Below, piece by piece: positions 1 through 11,530 of a stretch of 64,000 nt of DNA (within the stretch, counting starts at the first letter, position 1; each line of letters opens with the position of its first letter). Source of the stretch: Nymphaea colorata (Eukaryota > Streptophyta > Magnoliopsida > Nymphaeales > Nymphaeaceae). A model generated the notes under the pieces. It was not told the DNA's origin and ran no database searches. It saw only the letters and a list, made by a program, of their open reading frames with translations. The DNA lies in assembly GCF_008831285.2 (NCBI RefSeq), contig NC_045140.1, positions 14,929,796 through 14,993,795 of the forward strand, given 5' to 3'. Position numbers and translations under genes: made by a program.

Positions 1-272
1 GTGCAACCCACGGCTAACCAAACGATTCTCACCCGGTGCCCGTCTGTCTCTCGTTCTCATCCTTTTCAGGTTTCCTTTCCCATTCCTCCATTGTTCACAA
101 TTTAAAAAAAAAAAAAGCATTTTGTGTGGACAAATTGTTTGATGAAACGTCGCAGATGCCTTCATTAGAATTGCTTCAATATAATGCATGTACCTTTTTC
201 ACAAGTGGGTGTCCTGCTAACGAAGTTGCTGATATCAAACATAAAGGACCACCACTTCCTCCATCTGCTATC

Positions 273-281
<9 letters not shown>

Positions 282-311
<30 letters not shown>
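282..311. repeat. (TG)15 microsatellite
   Basis: Uninterrupted TG dinucleotides preceded by a short AT run at 273-281. Confidence 0.95.
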
Positions 312-312
<1 letters not shown>

Positions 313-377
313 CCAGCTTCATGTCTTGAACCTTGAACTCAGAACAAATCTGATTTGTTTTATTACTCTGATTCTAG

Positions 378-491
378 ATTTTGGCTTCAACGGAGAGCAC
401 AATCAGTTTGCTTAAAATGACAAGAACCTTGCCAACGGATCTTCATTTATTTAAGGAGTTAGGATTGAGCTCTTCAAGTCCAGGAATTTGA
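378..491 (+). other. Possible terminal exon of a gene entering from the left
   Basis: A splice-acceptor-like tract (ctctgattctag) ends at 377 and is followed by 37 sense codons and TGA. The frame begins ILASTEST and ends with a Ser-rich segment and PGI. Another open stretch at about 125-270 (VDKLFDETSQMPSLELLQY) lies upstream in the same orientation. I recognise no family. These may be 3' exons of a neighbouring gene, exon relics or chance. Confidence 0.22.
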
Positions 492-2970
492 AGAGTTGAA
501 TATTTTGAAGTGTCTTTATTGCAATTTATGTATTTCCAATGACTGAGCCTATGCAATATTTTGGTTATTGTTTTTCAAGTTTTGTATGATATTAAGATAG
601 ATTTGGCATGCGTGCAGCCCCTTACATCGGGCCTTTTGACAACTCAACTGAGTAAAGCATGGATCTTAAGTGCGGATCTCAGGGTTGTCCAAGGACTTTA
701 ATTTGATAAAACTTAGATTTTCCTATGGATTGCTTGTGTCCTTAACAAAGCTTAGGCATGTGAAATAAACACATGAGCCAATTTTCAGATATCCCTCTAG
801 TTCACAGTTGAATCAGTATTCTGATAAGGTTCACTCTATTTGCATTGTTTAGCACGTAGAATGTATGTATTTGTGTCTACACACACACACACATATATAC
901 ATATAGTTTGGTTGCCAGTACTTCTTAGTATCGTTTTCGATATCCTTTAATTTTGCTGATAAATATGGCTTTGTCATTTAAATATATTGGGTTGTTTAAA
1001 ACTTCAAATGCATCCATCATTGTTACTAGTTGGGGGTATGCAGTCAAATTGATCCATATGAACCACTGCACCTGTTGTCCACTTCTTTGCAAAATTATAA
1101 TTTAGAGTTTGTTTGAATGAAAATTTGTTTGAACCTCTATCTTCATGATGGACAATGGCAACATTGATCTTTAGTGTCACCTAATGCTGCAGTGCATAGC
1201 AGGTGCAAAGCAAACAGTAGAGCATAGTAACAGTAAGCCTTGTCATGGCATTCGTTTTGTTAGAACTACTGGAAAACGATAGGTATTGCAACAGATATCA
1301 TTGATGTAATTGGTATCAATCAAGCAAAAAATAGTGATGATCAAATGAAAAGCAGTGATCTAGTAAAAAATGTTGATAAAACAGGAAATGGGGATGATGC
1401 AGAAGAACATGTTATGGCCTTGACATCTTACTAGCAACAATCATGTTTTGTCATCATGTAATCAAAGAGACAATTATGATTGTAAGGCTTAAAACAGTTT
1501 TGTTTGTTTTGGTCTATAACCGTCCACTTTACCATCCGAAGTGTGAACAAATCCTTTTTCTTATTTGAAAAATAACTAGAAAACAAAAGACACCATTTTT
1601 TTCCCTTGCTAGTATAAAAAGAGACACAAATTGCGTAATGTCAGCCATCTTCTTTGGACAGCAACTTATCAGGCTATATCCAACTTATTAAGCCATACCT
1701 GTACGATGGTCTTGATCTACCATTTGCAGATTCTTTCGCAGAAGATATGAATAGCTGCATAGTAGACGTGTAAAGCACAAGATAGAGCATAGGAAGTTGG
1801 AACTTGGTCAGACCTCATCTACTGCCCTCCTTTATTTTCCAATCTCTTTTTATTTTCAGCTCATGATTAATGAAATCACAGTTTGACAGTGAGACTTTTG
1901 CTAGACATGCTGAACTCATTGAGGCAATCAAGCAAGCAATTGTCCAAGTAACTGAAATGACCATATAGGAAGCAAGTAGGAAGGATAACTAGGCAATTAG
2001 CTATGTATATGTGTGGCCTTGTCCTTGTTGTAGCTGCTTTATTAATTATGTGTGTCTATAACTCTATATGTACTTTAACTATGCATAACAAATTGACAAT
2101 TCATACTCAGAAAGGGCTTCATTAAGAATGATATTTTTATTTTTTTTCTCACTAACAGTAACAGAGTGTTCTTGTTATCAAACTGTGGACATAATGGACC
2201 TAAAGGGCTATACAAGAAACAAACTGTGAATGGAATGGACAGAATAAACAGAATGAAAAACAGATATTGGATAGAAAGGATAGGATGGGCAAAATGGATA
2301 TAGGTGAAACAAACACCGGACAAAAAGGGCATGGTTTTCTGTTCCTAAAACCATCAAAGAGTGGACAGAGAACACCATTGATAGGACGGACAGGATAGTG
2401 GTGTGGTGGACAGAACATTCTGTTGGTTCCATCTGGTGGGACAGTTATCACACGGCCTCTGAGGGCTTTTAGTTTTTCAAACCCTTTTTCTCCTTTGATC
2501 ATCTCACGCTAACAAGCTGCTCTCCACTAAATGGTATGTCCGCATAACGTCATTACATTGCTTCTCACCTTCTTTTCTATGGATAATCTTTTTATTGCAA
2601 TTTTGCTATTAGAATTTGATAATTCATTGATGAAACGAGTAAAAGTCTGTCTTCTTTTGTGATTTTGGTTTTTTCTTATCTATTATCAACTCCTTGTCCA
2701 AAAGATTCTTCAATTTCTCCCAACTGAGGGTGAGCTTTTAGGGGTTTTTTTTTGCCCACTAACCTGTGACTAGGCTCGCATTATCATGTCAATCTTTTTT
2801 CTGTTTTCAGAATTCCTGCTGATTTTTCTGAATATTGGCTCTTCTGGTCTTGCTAGGGAAATCTAGTAGCTAATGGTTGGAATTCAAGTAAATGTGTATC
2901 ATTTTATCATATTTTTTTTATTCACATTTGTGTGACTTTTTGTCGCTAATGGTTGCTCAAATTTTTCCAG
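492..2970. other. Region upstream of the maturase, no confident gene
   Basis: This is AT-rich sequence upstream of the maturase and is likely to hold its promoter and leader intron. Around 2180-2440 there is a patch with many irregular copies of the word ggaca or ggacag (for example 2186, 2236, 2363, 2386, 2410), suggesting a degraded satellite-like or MITE insert. I see no complete gene. Confidence 0.4.
1264..1434 (+). other. Short open stretch, possible exon relic
   Basis: Fifty-six sense codons run between in-frame stops with no initiating ATG at the front. The composition looks protein-like (IGINQAKNSDDQMKSSDLVK). No splice partners or family could be assigned. A second short ATG-led frame of 32 codons occurs at 1870-1968 (MKSQFDSETFARHAELIEAI). 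They may belong to leader exons of the maturase transcript or to a decayed gene. Confidence 0.18.
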
Positions 2971-2981
2971 CAGTGGCTTTC

Positions 2982-5309
2982 ATGCTTAAGCGACTTGGTT
3001 TTAATGAGATTGGAGTTGGGTTGTGTTCACAAGTTGCACGGAGATTCTATTGTGGTACAACTGAGATGAAGAGCAAAAAAGATATAGAAAGCCTTGTTTT
3101 GAAGCAGTATAAGAATGGTAGATTCCACAATCTTGTAAGCAATGTGATTGCGGTCCCTAGCATTCTATTTGCTGCTTGCGAGAACCTAAGTGTGGGTAGA
3201 AAAGGTGGAGAATTGCGCCACTTGTTGTTTTGCTCTGAATATAGGGGGATCGATTGGAGATGGATCGAGAACACATGTCAGCAACTGAAAGATGGTAACT
3301 TTAATATGGACTTACACTGTGTGAGGATGATCCCTATTAGGATAAAGGGGGAGTCTCTCGCTCTTCCCAATTTAAAGTTAAAAGTTGTGATTGAGGCTAT
3401 TCGAATGGTTTTGGAGGTTATCTATGAGAAAAGGTTTATGACTTTTGCTTATGGGGGTCGCGTAGGGATGGGGCGCCACACAGCTGTTAGATACTTGAAA
3501 ACATCCGTTGATAATCCAAATTGGTGGTTTCGGCTAAGGTTCTCGCATGAGAAGTTTGATGATCTGAGAGTGAAGAAGTTGATATCAATTATGGAAGAAA
3601 AGATCTCCGACTCTTTGTTGATGGACCTGATCAGCAATTTGTTTCTATCTGAAGCAGTTTGTATTGAATTTGGTGGCTGTTATATGGGAAAAGGTCTTTT
3701 ACAGGAAAGTGGGCTGAGTGCAATTCTTGTTAACATCTATCTGAATGGGTTAGATAGAGAAATTCAGAATTTGCGATCTCAAATTAGCAGGGCAAGACCG
3801 GGGTTTGAATTGGTTGGTGAAATTGGGGTTCAAGCACCATCCGGTGTGAAAGATTGGGTTCGGGAACAGGTAACATATAGGGATTCAAAGGGCTTAGACA
3901 ATATGTTTTACAAACCTGTGAAATTATTTGCATGTAGATATTTAGATGATGTTTTAGTAATATGTTCTGGATCAAAAATACTTACTATGAGGGTGAAGGA
4001 CCTGCTAGTTGAATTCTCAGAATGTAGTTTGGGGTTGAAAATAGATAGACTAAACACTGCAATTCACAGTGCTGTCTCTGAAAAGATAGAATTTCTTGGC
4101 CTAGAATTTCAGGTTGTTCCTCCTTCTGTGCTGCAACCCCCATTGTCTGAGAAAGCAATCAGAGCAAAGAAGAAGTACATCAAACAGCGACAGGCAAGAG
4201 CTATGGAGGAAAGGAATGCACTGGAGACAAGAAGAAAGAAGTTGGGGATGAAAATAGTCAATCACGTTTTTAAGAAATATAAACGAAGTGGTGGTTTCAA
4301 AGGTGAACCAACTGTGGCTCCTGTAGCTAGAGAAATGTTTGGAACTTGGGCCAAAGAAGTAATTCAGGAATTTTTGGACTCACCTGATGAATGTTGGGAG
4401 TGGCATCACAAACTTACCTCTGGCGACTTTCTACATTCTCAATCTGTTAGAGATCTGTTGCCACAAGATCTTCTTGATGCTTATGACCAATTTCAAGTGC
4501 AGGTGGACAAGTATCTAAATCCTGAAAAAATGAAGGAAACCTTGACAGAAGAAACACAATTAGAAGATGAATATATCAGATACTCCAAGAGGACCGTAGA
4601 TGATCTTACAAAATTGTGTATGAAGGTTGATGCACCACTGGAACTGATGAGAAATTCTGTTAAGCTGGCAAGATTTACAAATGCAATGGGTCGTCCCCGG
4701 CCAATCAGGTTGCTTATTCCTCTAGAAGATGCTGATATCGTCAAGTGGTATGCTGGCATAGGGATGAGATGGCTTGATTTCTATTGCTGTTGTCATAACT
4801 TTAGAACAGTCAAAACAATTGTCAATTACCACTTGCGATTTTCATGCATCCTGACCTTGGCAGAGAAACATGAATCCTCCAAACGTGATGCTATCAAACA
4901 TTATTCTAAAGATTTGAAAGTTTCTTCTGCAGAAGCGGCTGAGGAAATTTACTTTCCTATCGAAAATGATATTAAAATGATGGGTGACAAAAATCTTTCA
5001 GACCCAAAACCTGTAGATGGACTTTTATGCATGGCTTTTGTTAGGCTGGCATCTGACGAGCCTCCAAGTTACTGTGCAGCTCATTTCTGTAATGTGAAAG
5101 ATACTGTTGCATATCGAGTGCGGTTGCTTCAAAGTCGCCTTAATATCAATCCATTTGATGAGAAAAAGTGGGTTTCTGGGGTTGCTGCCACTCAAGAAAG
5201 CATAGATCGCAAGTGTCTTCCACTGTGCAAACAACACATAACTGACTTGTACTTGGGCAGGATAACTCTCCAGGATGTTGACTGCACTTCATGTTTTGGT
5301 GGGCACTGA
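2982..5309 (+). CDS. nMAT4: Nuclear-encoded group II intron maturase, mitochondrial (nMAT3/nMAT4 type)
   Basis: The frame encodes 775 residues if it starts at the ATG at 2982. An open frame continues 30 codons upstream to 2892, but a good splice acceptor (atttttccag) ends at 2970, so the 2982 ATG lies just inside an exon and begins a basic, hydroxylated presequence (MLKRLGF..VARRFY) typical of mitochondrial import. Family members help splice group II introns in plant mitochondria. Visible parts: a degenerate reverse-transcriptase domain at about 145-400 with a YLDD box at 320-323; a charged linker; the maturase X (thumb) domain at about 555-645 with WLDFYCCCHNF and VNYHLRFSCILTLAEKHE; and a C-terminal relic of the endonuclease zinc finger at about 698-752 (CAAHFC, then CLPLCKQH). 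That relic points to nMAT3/nMAT4 rather than nMAT1/nMAT2. The length favours nMAT4, but the choice of paralogue is an inference. The coding part has no intron. It converges with the CSU1-like gene. Confidence 0.9.
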   Translation: MLKRLGFNEIGVGLCSQVARRFYCGTTEMKSKKDIESLVLKQYKNGRFHNLVSNVIAVPSILFAACENLSVGRKGGELRHLLFCSEYRGIDWRWIENTCQQLKDGNFNMDLHCVRMIPIRIKGESLALPNLKLKVVIEAIRMVLEVIYEKRFMTFAYGGRVGMGRHTAVRYLKTSVDNPNWWFRLRFSHEKFDDLRVKKLISIMEEKISDSLLMDLISNLFLSEAVCIEFGGCYMGKGLLQESGLSAILVNIYLNGLDREIQNLRSQISRARPGFELVGEIGVQAPSGVKDWVREQVTYRDSKGLDNMFYKPVKLFACRYLDDVLVICSGSKILTMRVKDLLVEFSECSLGLKIDRLNTAIHSAVSEKIEFLGLEFQVVPPSVLQPPLSEKAIRAKKKYIKQRQARAMEERNALETRRKKLGMKIVNHVFKKYKRSGGFKGEPTVAPVAREMFGTWAKEVIQEFLDSPDECWEWHHKLTSGDFLHSQSVRDLLPQDLLDAYDQFQVQVDKYLNPEKMKETLTEETQLEDEYIRYSKRTVDDLTKLCMKVDAPLELMRNSVKLARFTNAMGRPRPIRLLIPLEDADIVKWYAGIGMRWLDFYCCCHNFRTVKTIVNYHLRFSCILTLAEKHESSKRDAIKHYSKDLKVSSAEAAEEIYFPIENDIKMMGDKNLSDPKPVDGLLCMAFVRLASDEPPSYCAAHFCNVKDTVAYRVRLLQSRLNINPFDEKKWVSGVAATQESIDRKCLPLCKQHITDLYLGRITLQDVDCTSCFGGH

Positions 5310-7105
5310 TGCATAGCTAATGCATAGGAGCATGAAGCCCCATGCTTTCAGCTGCTATTCTCTTCACCCATCAATGGAACAGCATGATGACACAAGAGTT
5401 TGTTTATTTGTACCCATTCGTTTCAGGGCAGTTCTTCTGTCTCTAGATAGCGGCAGATTTTCATCATGAAGTGTCCACTACGACCTGGACCTTTAGATTT
5501 TCATGGACGACATCTCATGAATTTGATGATCATTGGGCATGCAAGCCAAGTAAACCAAAAGATATACCGGGTACCTTTTCAATTTTGTTCCTTTCTTTTG
5601 TCCTGCTTTTTTGTTGTTTAACCATTCATGCATGATTTCAGTGACAATTGGTCTCACATTTTCGTCTGTCATTTCAGGTGTAAGATTGCCCCGTCTGTTT
5701 GCTTGTGGAGCAAGTAGAAAGCTCAAAGATACACTCTTGGTGAAATCTTTGGTGCTAACGCATTATTTTTCCTGCTCTCTGTCCATGCTGGATTTGCTTG
5801 GGGTATGCTTGCGCGAAAACATAGCTTAGCATGTTGATATCTTACATCTACGTTCTTGTCTTACATAATCCTGAAGGAGCTGCATTCTCAATTTGAAAGT
5901 AGAATTATGGGAGGCGATGGCTGTTTCTGCAAGAAACTGGTACATTTCGCTTCAGGGCTTCATCTACTGGATGGCTTTTCATCGTCTATCATTTATATCA
6001 ATTTACCAGTAAATGGCGAATCCAAATTGGGTTGTAGCATATGCATCAATATTACCAATTTTACTCTAATACCTTAATGTTGTGTCCGCAAAATTTTGTC
6101 TTACCTCATTGATTTACTTTGGAACGACTATAGGCCACAATCAGGTACATTGTACATCAGAAATGAAGACTATTTCAGCACTTGGGTGTAACAGCAGCAA
6201 CATGATTGGACCCACGTCTATTTGGATCAGGTAAATTGTAATTTTGGAGTGTACGCCTTACAGCTGGGCCTTCCTCAGACCTGTAGTAAAATGTGCTTCT
6301 CCTTTCCATAAAGATTAGTCATCGGCTTATTATTATTAGATTATTAAGATGAATGGTTATAAGTGATTATTCCCATCTTCAGTAACTCTGTACTGTACGG
6401 TAACAGATGGAATCAACCATAAGATTGATCCAAGGTAAAACAAGTAGTAGCTCGATTTTAAGTGCTCCTCAAGGTAGAATCTATATGAATCCAGTTTTCT
6501 ATAAGAAACCTTTTAATCGTCCGCTGGACATCAAAAGAGCTCAAACGCGACTGTCACAGGCACTCCGATCTCGTCTTTACTCAAGGCACCATCCAGCCCA
6601 AGAAACATGCCACGCCATGTTTGATTGCCCGAACAAAAAATCTAAGTGCAGAAATCCACGTGTAAACATTCTGAGTTGACCCTTCCCCACCAAATCATCT
6701 GATCCGGGCAATTAAACACCCCCACCCAACGTAGTCAGCCAATCAGTCAATTACATTGCCCGTAAAGACACACAGAGATTCAAGGACATTGCATATCGAG
6801 AAAATAAAAAAGGTCAACCTTTTTTAGTCGACCACATAAACCGTACTAAAGGGTAAACTTAAACATCAAGATTTAGAAGGCAATTGATCCTCAGGATACA
6901 AATATGCTCACACGGAATGGATCTGATGAAAAGCCTACGGGGCATTTATGCTCTTAAACAAAGCACAGAATTTGAGCATAACTATAGTACATTATCTTTT
7001 CTGATCACAACGGTACCAACTTTCTCAGTGCATGGATGCTTCCACCTGGAATCCAATTCCAACTGCTAATGGCCAAGACACGAACTTTCACCACCATTTC
7101 TTCCA
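5310..7105. other. Interval between the convergent maturase and CSU1 genes
   Basis: The two genes converge here, so the interval should hold both 3' UTRs. A 90-codon ATG frame at 6407-6679 and a 72-codon frame at 5611-5829 were examined; neither has recognisable motifs and both are probably chance. No repeats stand out. Confidence 0.4.
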
Positions 7106-9055
7106 CTACGTTTTGGTAGTCGGCCTGACGAGTCCCAACCCTGAGCCACTGCCCAGATGCTTGAAATCCGTTGCCTCCAAATGGTCCCCATGTCCTGCAA
7201 AGCCCGTCCCTCCTTTCACTAGACAAACCAAGTTCTTCTCTTTGCACTCCTTATCGCAAGCCATGCATACTTTATCCACTGCTATAAACTTGTACGCACA
7301 CTTCTTACAGTAAACATGGCCACAAGTGCTCACAGCCACAAGTGTAACCGTGTTAGTTAGAGTGATCTTGCAGCTCGGACACATGAAGTTCCTGTTCAGT
7401 GGACTGGCTTTATCATCACTGCCTTCCTCCGTGAAGCACAAGGGGAACAAGCTCTTAAGCTTGAGCTTCTCTCTGCCTTCTGGGCATACGGTGTCCGTGG
7501 AAGGAGCCTCGTACTTCACTGGTGCTTCCGGTGTTGCAGAAGGCAGCCAAAATGCCTTCATGGTGCGGAGAGCTTCCTCTTCATATGACGTCACTTTGAC
7601 ACTGTTTGCCCCATGGAAGCCATTCTTGTCCTGTGCATGGTTTCTGTCATTGTACTGAGGCACAGCTCCATGGTTCTGCTGATCAAAGGCATCGATCTCT
7701 CGGGCCTTACGCAACATTGCCTTCTCATTCTCTTCCTCTTTTTCTTGCTTTTGTTGTGCAGCATGAGCAGCAAGCTTCCTAGCAGTCGGACAAATGGTAA
7801 CATTTAGATCTAAAGTACCAGCCTTGAACTTAACTTCCAAATAAATTTTGGCAGGAGAACATGGCTTCTGAACCTCATTCAACACCGTGAAATGGGACCA
7901 AAGTAGTCCGAAAACAGCAGGCAACTAAAAGATACAGCTCAACAGCTTCCAAATCAAAATATCCTACTAACTCAGAAATGAGATTCTTCTGCAAAAGAAT
8001 AATGAATAGTGACTCAACTTTGGAACAACAAGCACAACCAACCATGCACATAGAACTGATTAAACCCAACTGCCTGCACACCCAAAGGAAAAAATTGGTG
8101 CAAGTTCCTACTTTTTCTCTTAAGACCAAAGCCATGCACCGATGCACGTGGGATCTCTTGCAGCAAACACGTTTCAGGGTCCCCTAAATACCCAGGCCAT
8201 CATGCCAAGGAGATCACAAACCCATTGGACATGCCCAAGTCCTAAAGCATTTCATATATCACACAAATATAAAATGACCAACAAAACAAACAATGCCAAA
8301 AAAACAGAGCTGGTGCCGGAACATATGTTCAACAGTCCTTTGCCGGTTCCTTTTCCTGCTCACGTCATTATTAGTACAGCTATTCATTTTTTCTCACCAA
8401 AAAATGCTACTAACTATGTTACTCATTGCCATGTCATAAGAATTTACATAAGTTGACGTTGGACCAATTTGAGACTAGGCTTTCTTGGTGCTACAAACAA
8501 TCATAGATCTAGATTGTAAATAGAACTGAGGACTTTGGAAATTGTATCTCAATGACTGGAGGAGCACATAGAATCATGCAATGGAAAAGGTATGAGCAAC
8601 TGATATATTGAAACCCTAGCTTCCAACCAGGGTAATGTCACCTTTTCTGATTACCAAATCAACAAGAGATCTTCAATCTGTGGCAACCTTTCTGACTCTT
8701 TCAGGGGAACGTAAATCCCAGAAAAAGTAAATAGATACCGATGGCACATAGTCGGAAAATAATTATAGCAAAATTGAGAAAAGCAATTTTGAAACTAGCA
8801 AGTCCACAGGACAAACCTTTTGATATCCTTTTTCTGTGCCAGCAAACACTCAAATATGCATTCTTTGCAAAAGACGTGACCTTTTTGGCAGCAAAGGGGA
8901 TCAATAAAGGGCTTCAAGCAGAGGCAGCACGCATCAAAAGGTTTTATGGAGTCTTTTCCAAGCCTTTCCTTTTGAGTCCCATACCCAAGCTTACGCTTCT
9001 CATCATATGTGAAGAACGCAAGATCGTTGTTGTTCTTTGAATGCCTCTGAGGCAT
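7106..9055 (-). CDS. CSU1: NOSIP-like RING/U-box E3 ubiquitin ligase (CSU1 orthologue)
   Basis: There are two coding exons, 9055-8817 and 7778-7106, joined AAAAG|gtttgt ... ctgctag|GAAGC. The split codon is Arg80 and the product is 303 residues. The N-terminus (MPQRHSKNNNDLAFFTYDEK) and the Cys/His cluster at 43-66 (CCLC, CQKGHVFCKEC) are the NOSIP zinc-finger block. A charged, coiled-coil-like segment follows at 81-115, then AFDQQNHGAVPQY at 110-122. A second RING-like finger lies at 213-258 (CPSC, CGHVYCKKC, CMACDKEC). The tail HLGSGSGLGLVRP is diagnostic. Animal homologues bind nitric oxide synthase; Arabidopsis CSU1 ubiquitinates COP1 and restrains it in seedlings, so a nuclear light-signalling role is inferred here. 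The length is close to the Arabidopsis protein (about 310). A 5'-UTR intron is likely: donor gctgag|gtttgc at 10334/10333, acceptor cttcag|aaagcc with the exon resuming at 9107. Confidence 0.93.
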
Positions 9056-10680
9056 TTTTACTCAATCAAGTAACAGTCAAATAAACCAGCAAGCAATTGG
9101 AGGCTTTCTGAAGCTGATAATGAAATAAAAAATACGTGAATAAGTAAACATGAACAAACAGAAAGCTTCTGACTGTGGAACAATGATAGTAAAATTTATG
9201 GTACAATGCATTAGATGGTACAATCTATTGTATATAAGGATAGAAAATCACCATCCACAAAACCAAACACAATAATACAAAGCCTCGTCCGATGAGCAAA
9301 AACACTAAACAAGGCATATTATTCCATCACCAATGTCAAACCAAGCAACTAGCGCAATTCTCTATTTCTCAACATTGATAAAGAATTAAAGGGTTTTGCT
9401 GGCGAGCATTGGTTTTGAGAAGCCCTTGATCTGAGATCCGAGGAGCTGGGATCACCTAGAATCTCGGACCTAAGATCCTGGGCATACCAAAAACATGAAA
9501 TGCTAGTTCAGGAAATGAATATTTGACAAAAAATCATGCAAATTGCACTCTTCAGTGAAGCTCATTAATTGTCTTTAAGTATTCTATTATAGATCTCTGT
9601 TCAGGCAATTACACAACAAATTTCTTTTGGCTTTAAAAATCATTACGTAATTCACAGTGCAAAAGGACATTAAACACACCGCTAAAAAGTATAATCACAA
9701 CCAACATAGTTGTCAAAAATTCTGACGAAATCAGAGCAGCTCCGTCGAAGACTGCAGCCTGCACCATTTCTTAAACTGTTTTATTGTTTCGTTTTCCACA
9801 TCATGTAACCGATACGCAACACACAAAGAATAGGAAACAAATTGAGAAGCGGGAACCAACACACCAAGAAGAGAATTCAACTACTTTGCGATAAAAATAC
9901 AGATGCAAGTATGTGACTAGAAAATCTGAAAACATATAAACTCGTGCCAAGAAAAAACTACGTTTCTTAAGGCATCAGCGGCATATCTGAAACAGAAAGA
10001 GGCGGGGATCTAGCCTTAACACGCCAAGATGCATATGAACAAGCGTGTCATCAAATGAAAAAAAGACTCAAACCTATTTATCAAAGGAAATAAACCAAAT
10101 AACAGTAAATTCAATAAACAAGAGAAAATCCTAAAGGGGAAGAGAGAAAAAGAGAGAGAACCATGACAAGGTCTGATAAAATTGCGCATACAGAACAGGA
10201 ATTGTAAAAAACCCTAAAGACTTCCCACTGATCAAATAAGCCAAGTAACTGCAAAATCAACAAAAGTTTCAATAAACAAGAGATGAAAAGAAGGAACAGA
10301 TGAACAAACAAGATTTCAAACAGATAAGCAAACCTCAGCCCCTGTCGCCCGGTCGTCGGACGGAAAGGGAGACGAAGGACACACCCTTTATGCAACCCGC
10401 GAGACGCGAGAACCAGTGCACGTCATGAGAGGACAATTTCGGGTCAGGACCAGGCGCAACCCAACCCGGATGACCCCTTTCGGTTTAAACCTATGCCACT
10501 TTAGGTACAGATATGGGTGATACGGGTACGAGTATAATATATTATTTTTTTAATTAAAAAATTGTAAATTTTGAAAAAAACAAAAAAAATTGTTATCGAA
10601 CTTCTTAGCTAATGAACAAACTAAGGAATTGAAAATTAACAATAAAAAGCAAATGAAATAGGAATTCGTGTGAAAAAAAA
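9056..10680. other. CSU1 leader intron and upstream region
   Basis: The inferred CSU1 leader intron covers about 9108-10333 and the outer leader exon lies near 10334-10420. A palindromic GATCTGAGATCC-type element sits at about 9410-9490 inside it. No other gene is seen. The sequence after 10420 changes to GC-richer, repeat-like DNA. Confidence 0.4.
9410..9490. mobile_element. GATCTGAGATCC-type palindromic element
   Basis: The block has ttggttttgagaagccc at one side and gggcataccaaaaac at the other as imperfect inverted ends. Its core is tgatctgagatccgagg...ctaagatcctggg, sharing a 12-base word with the villin-intron element. Probably a member or fragment of the same repeat family. Confidence 0.4.
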
Positions 10681-10685
10681 AAAAA

Positions 10686-10874
10686 ATCAAAGGGACCGAC
10701 CATGGCTTTCCTCCATTAAAATCAGAATTTGAGTTCCCAACTTCCAAGCTACATATCCGAGAGAAGAAATAATCCACCGCAATCAAAGGGACAGATCATG
10801 GCTTGCCTCCATTAAAATCAGAATTTGAGTTCCCAACTTCCAAGCTATATATCTGAGCGAAGAAATAATCCACC
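10686..10874. repeat. Tandem duplication, about 96-bp unit, two copies
   Basis: Copy 1 (10686-10781) and copy 2 (10782-10874) start with atcaaagggac and share ccattaaaatcagaatttg, gttcccaacttccaagct and gaagaaataatccacc at constant 96-bp spacing, with a handful of substitutions. This is a simple local duplication with no coding potential. Confidence 0.9.
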
Positions 10875-10929
10875 ACTTTACTTATAGCTGAATGAATTTG
10901 CAAAAATGACAAAAGGGTTTCTCGTAACA

Positions 10930-11130
10930 TAATAAAATGAAATGAATGAAAGAAATAAATCAAATGAATGGAAACGAAAATGAATCAGAGAGGAGACTCC
11001 AAGCGACTCAGTTTGGGAGGAAGTAGGGGATCAGAGAGGGAATGGAAACATATGTATGAATAAAATGAAATGAATGAAGAAATGAATCAAAGGAATGGAA
11101 ACGAAAATGAATCAGAGAGGATCAAGAGGA
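10930..11130. repeat. Second local duplication, spaced about 127 bp
   Basis: The block aaaatgaaatgaatgaa...ggaatggaaacgaaaatgaatcagagagga occurs at about 10933-10995 and again at about 11061-11120 with small indels. Each copy is followed by gtaggggatc. It lies next to the 96-bp duplication and suggests an unstable segment. Confidence 0.85.
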
Positions 11131-11159
11131 AGAAAAGTAGGGGATCGATGCATATCCGA

Positions 11160-11530
11160 TTGACCGAATGCATGGAAGAGGAACCCTAACAAGTACGAGG
11201 AAGAAGCCGAACGACGAACGTCGCCCACTCACCGCCCGTCGCCTCCGTCGCCGTCGCGGTCGCCGTCCACCGATCGTCCGTCGCCGGTCGCCGTCCGCTG
11301 CCGCTGCCCAAAAAAATAGAATCGCCAAGCACCGGCCTTTGGAAGAAGGCTCGAGAGGCGGAGAGGGAGAAGACGCGTGTCACGGTCGAGTCTTCCATTT
11401 TGATATGGTTTGGATCTGGTTCCGACCCAAAACCAGATCCAAACATGCCACCACGTACCGCGTACCGGTATGGGTACGCGGGTCGACCCGGCGGCGTACC
11501 ATGGTGAGGTAGCTTTAGACATAGAAACAA
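11160..11530. repeat. GC-rich island with a perfect 14-bp inverted repeat
   Basis: The block is rich in CGTCGCC/CGCCGTC words (11215-11310) and is followed by perfect inverted arms, GTTTGGATCTGGTT at 11408-11421 and its complement at 11431-11444, around a 9-nt loop. Then come dyad-rich GTACC/GGTAC words (11450-11505). Overlapping Arg-rich frames on both strands come from the CG-rich composition. It looks like a transposon remnant or satellite fragment rather than a gene. Confidence 0.5.

Noticed and set aside
10686-10874. Tandem units considered as a CRISPR-like or satellite array
   Set aside because: Only two diverged copies of 96 bp without repeat-spacer alternation, in plant nuclear DNA.
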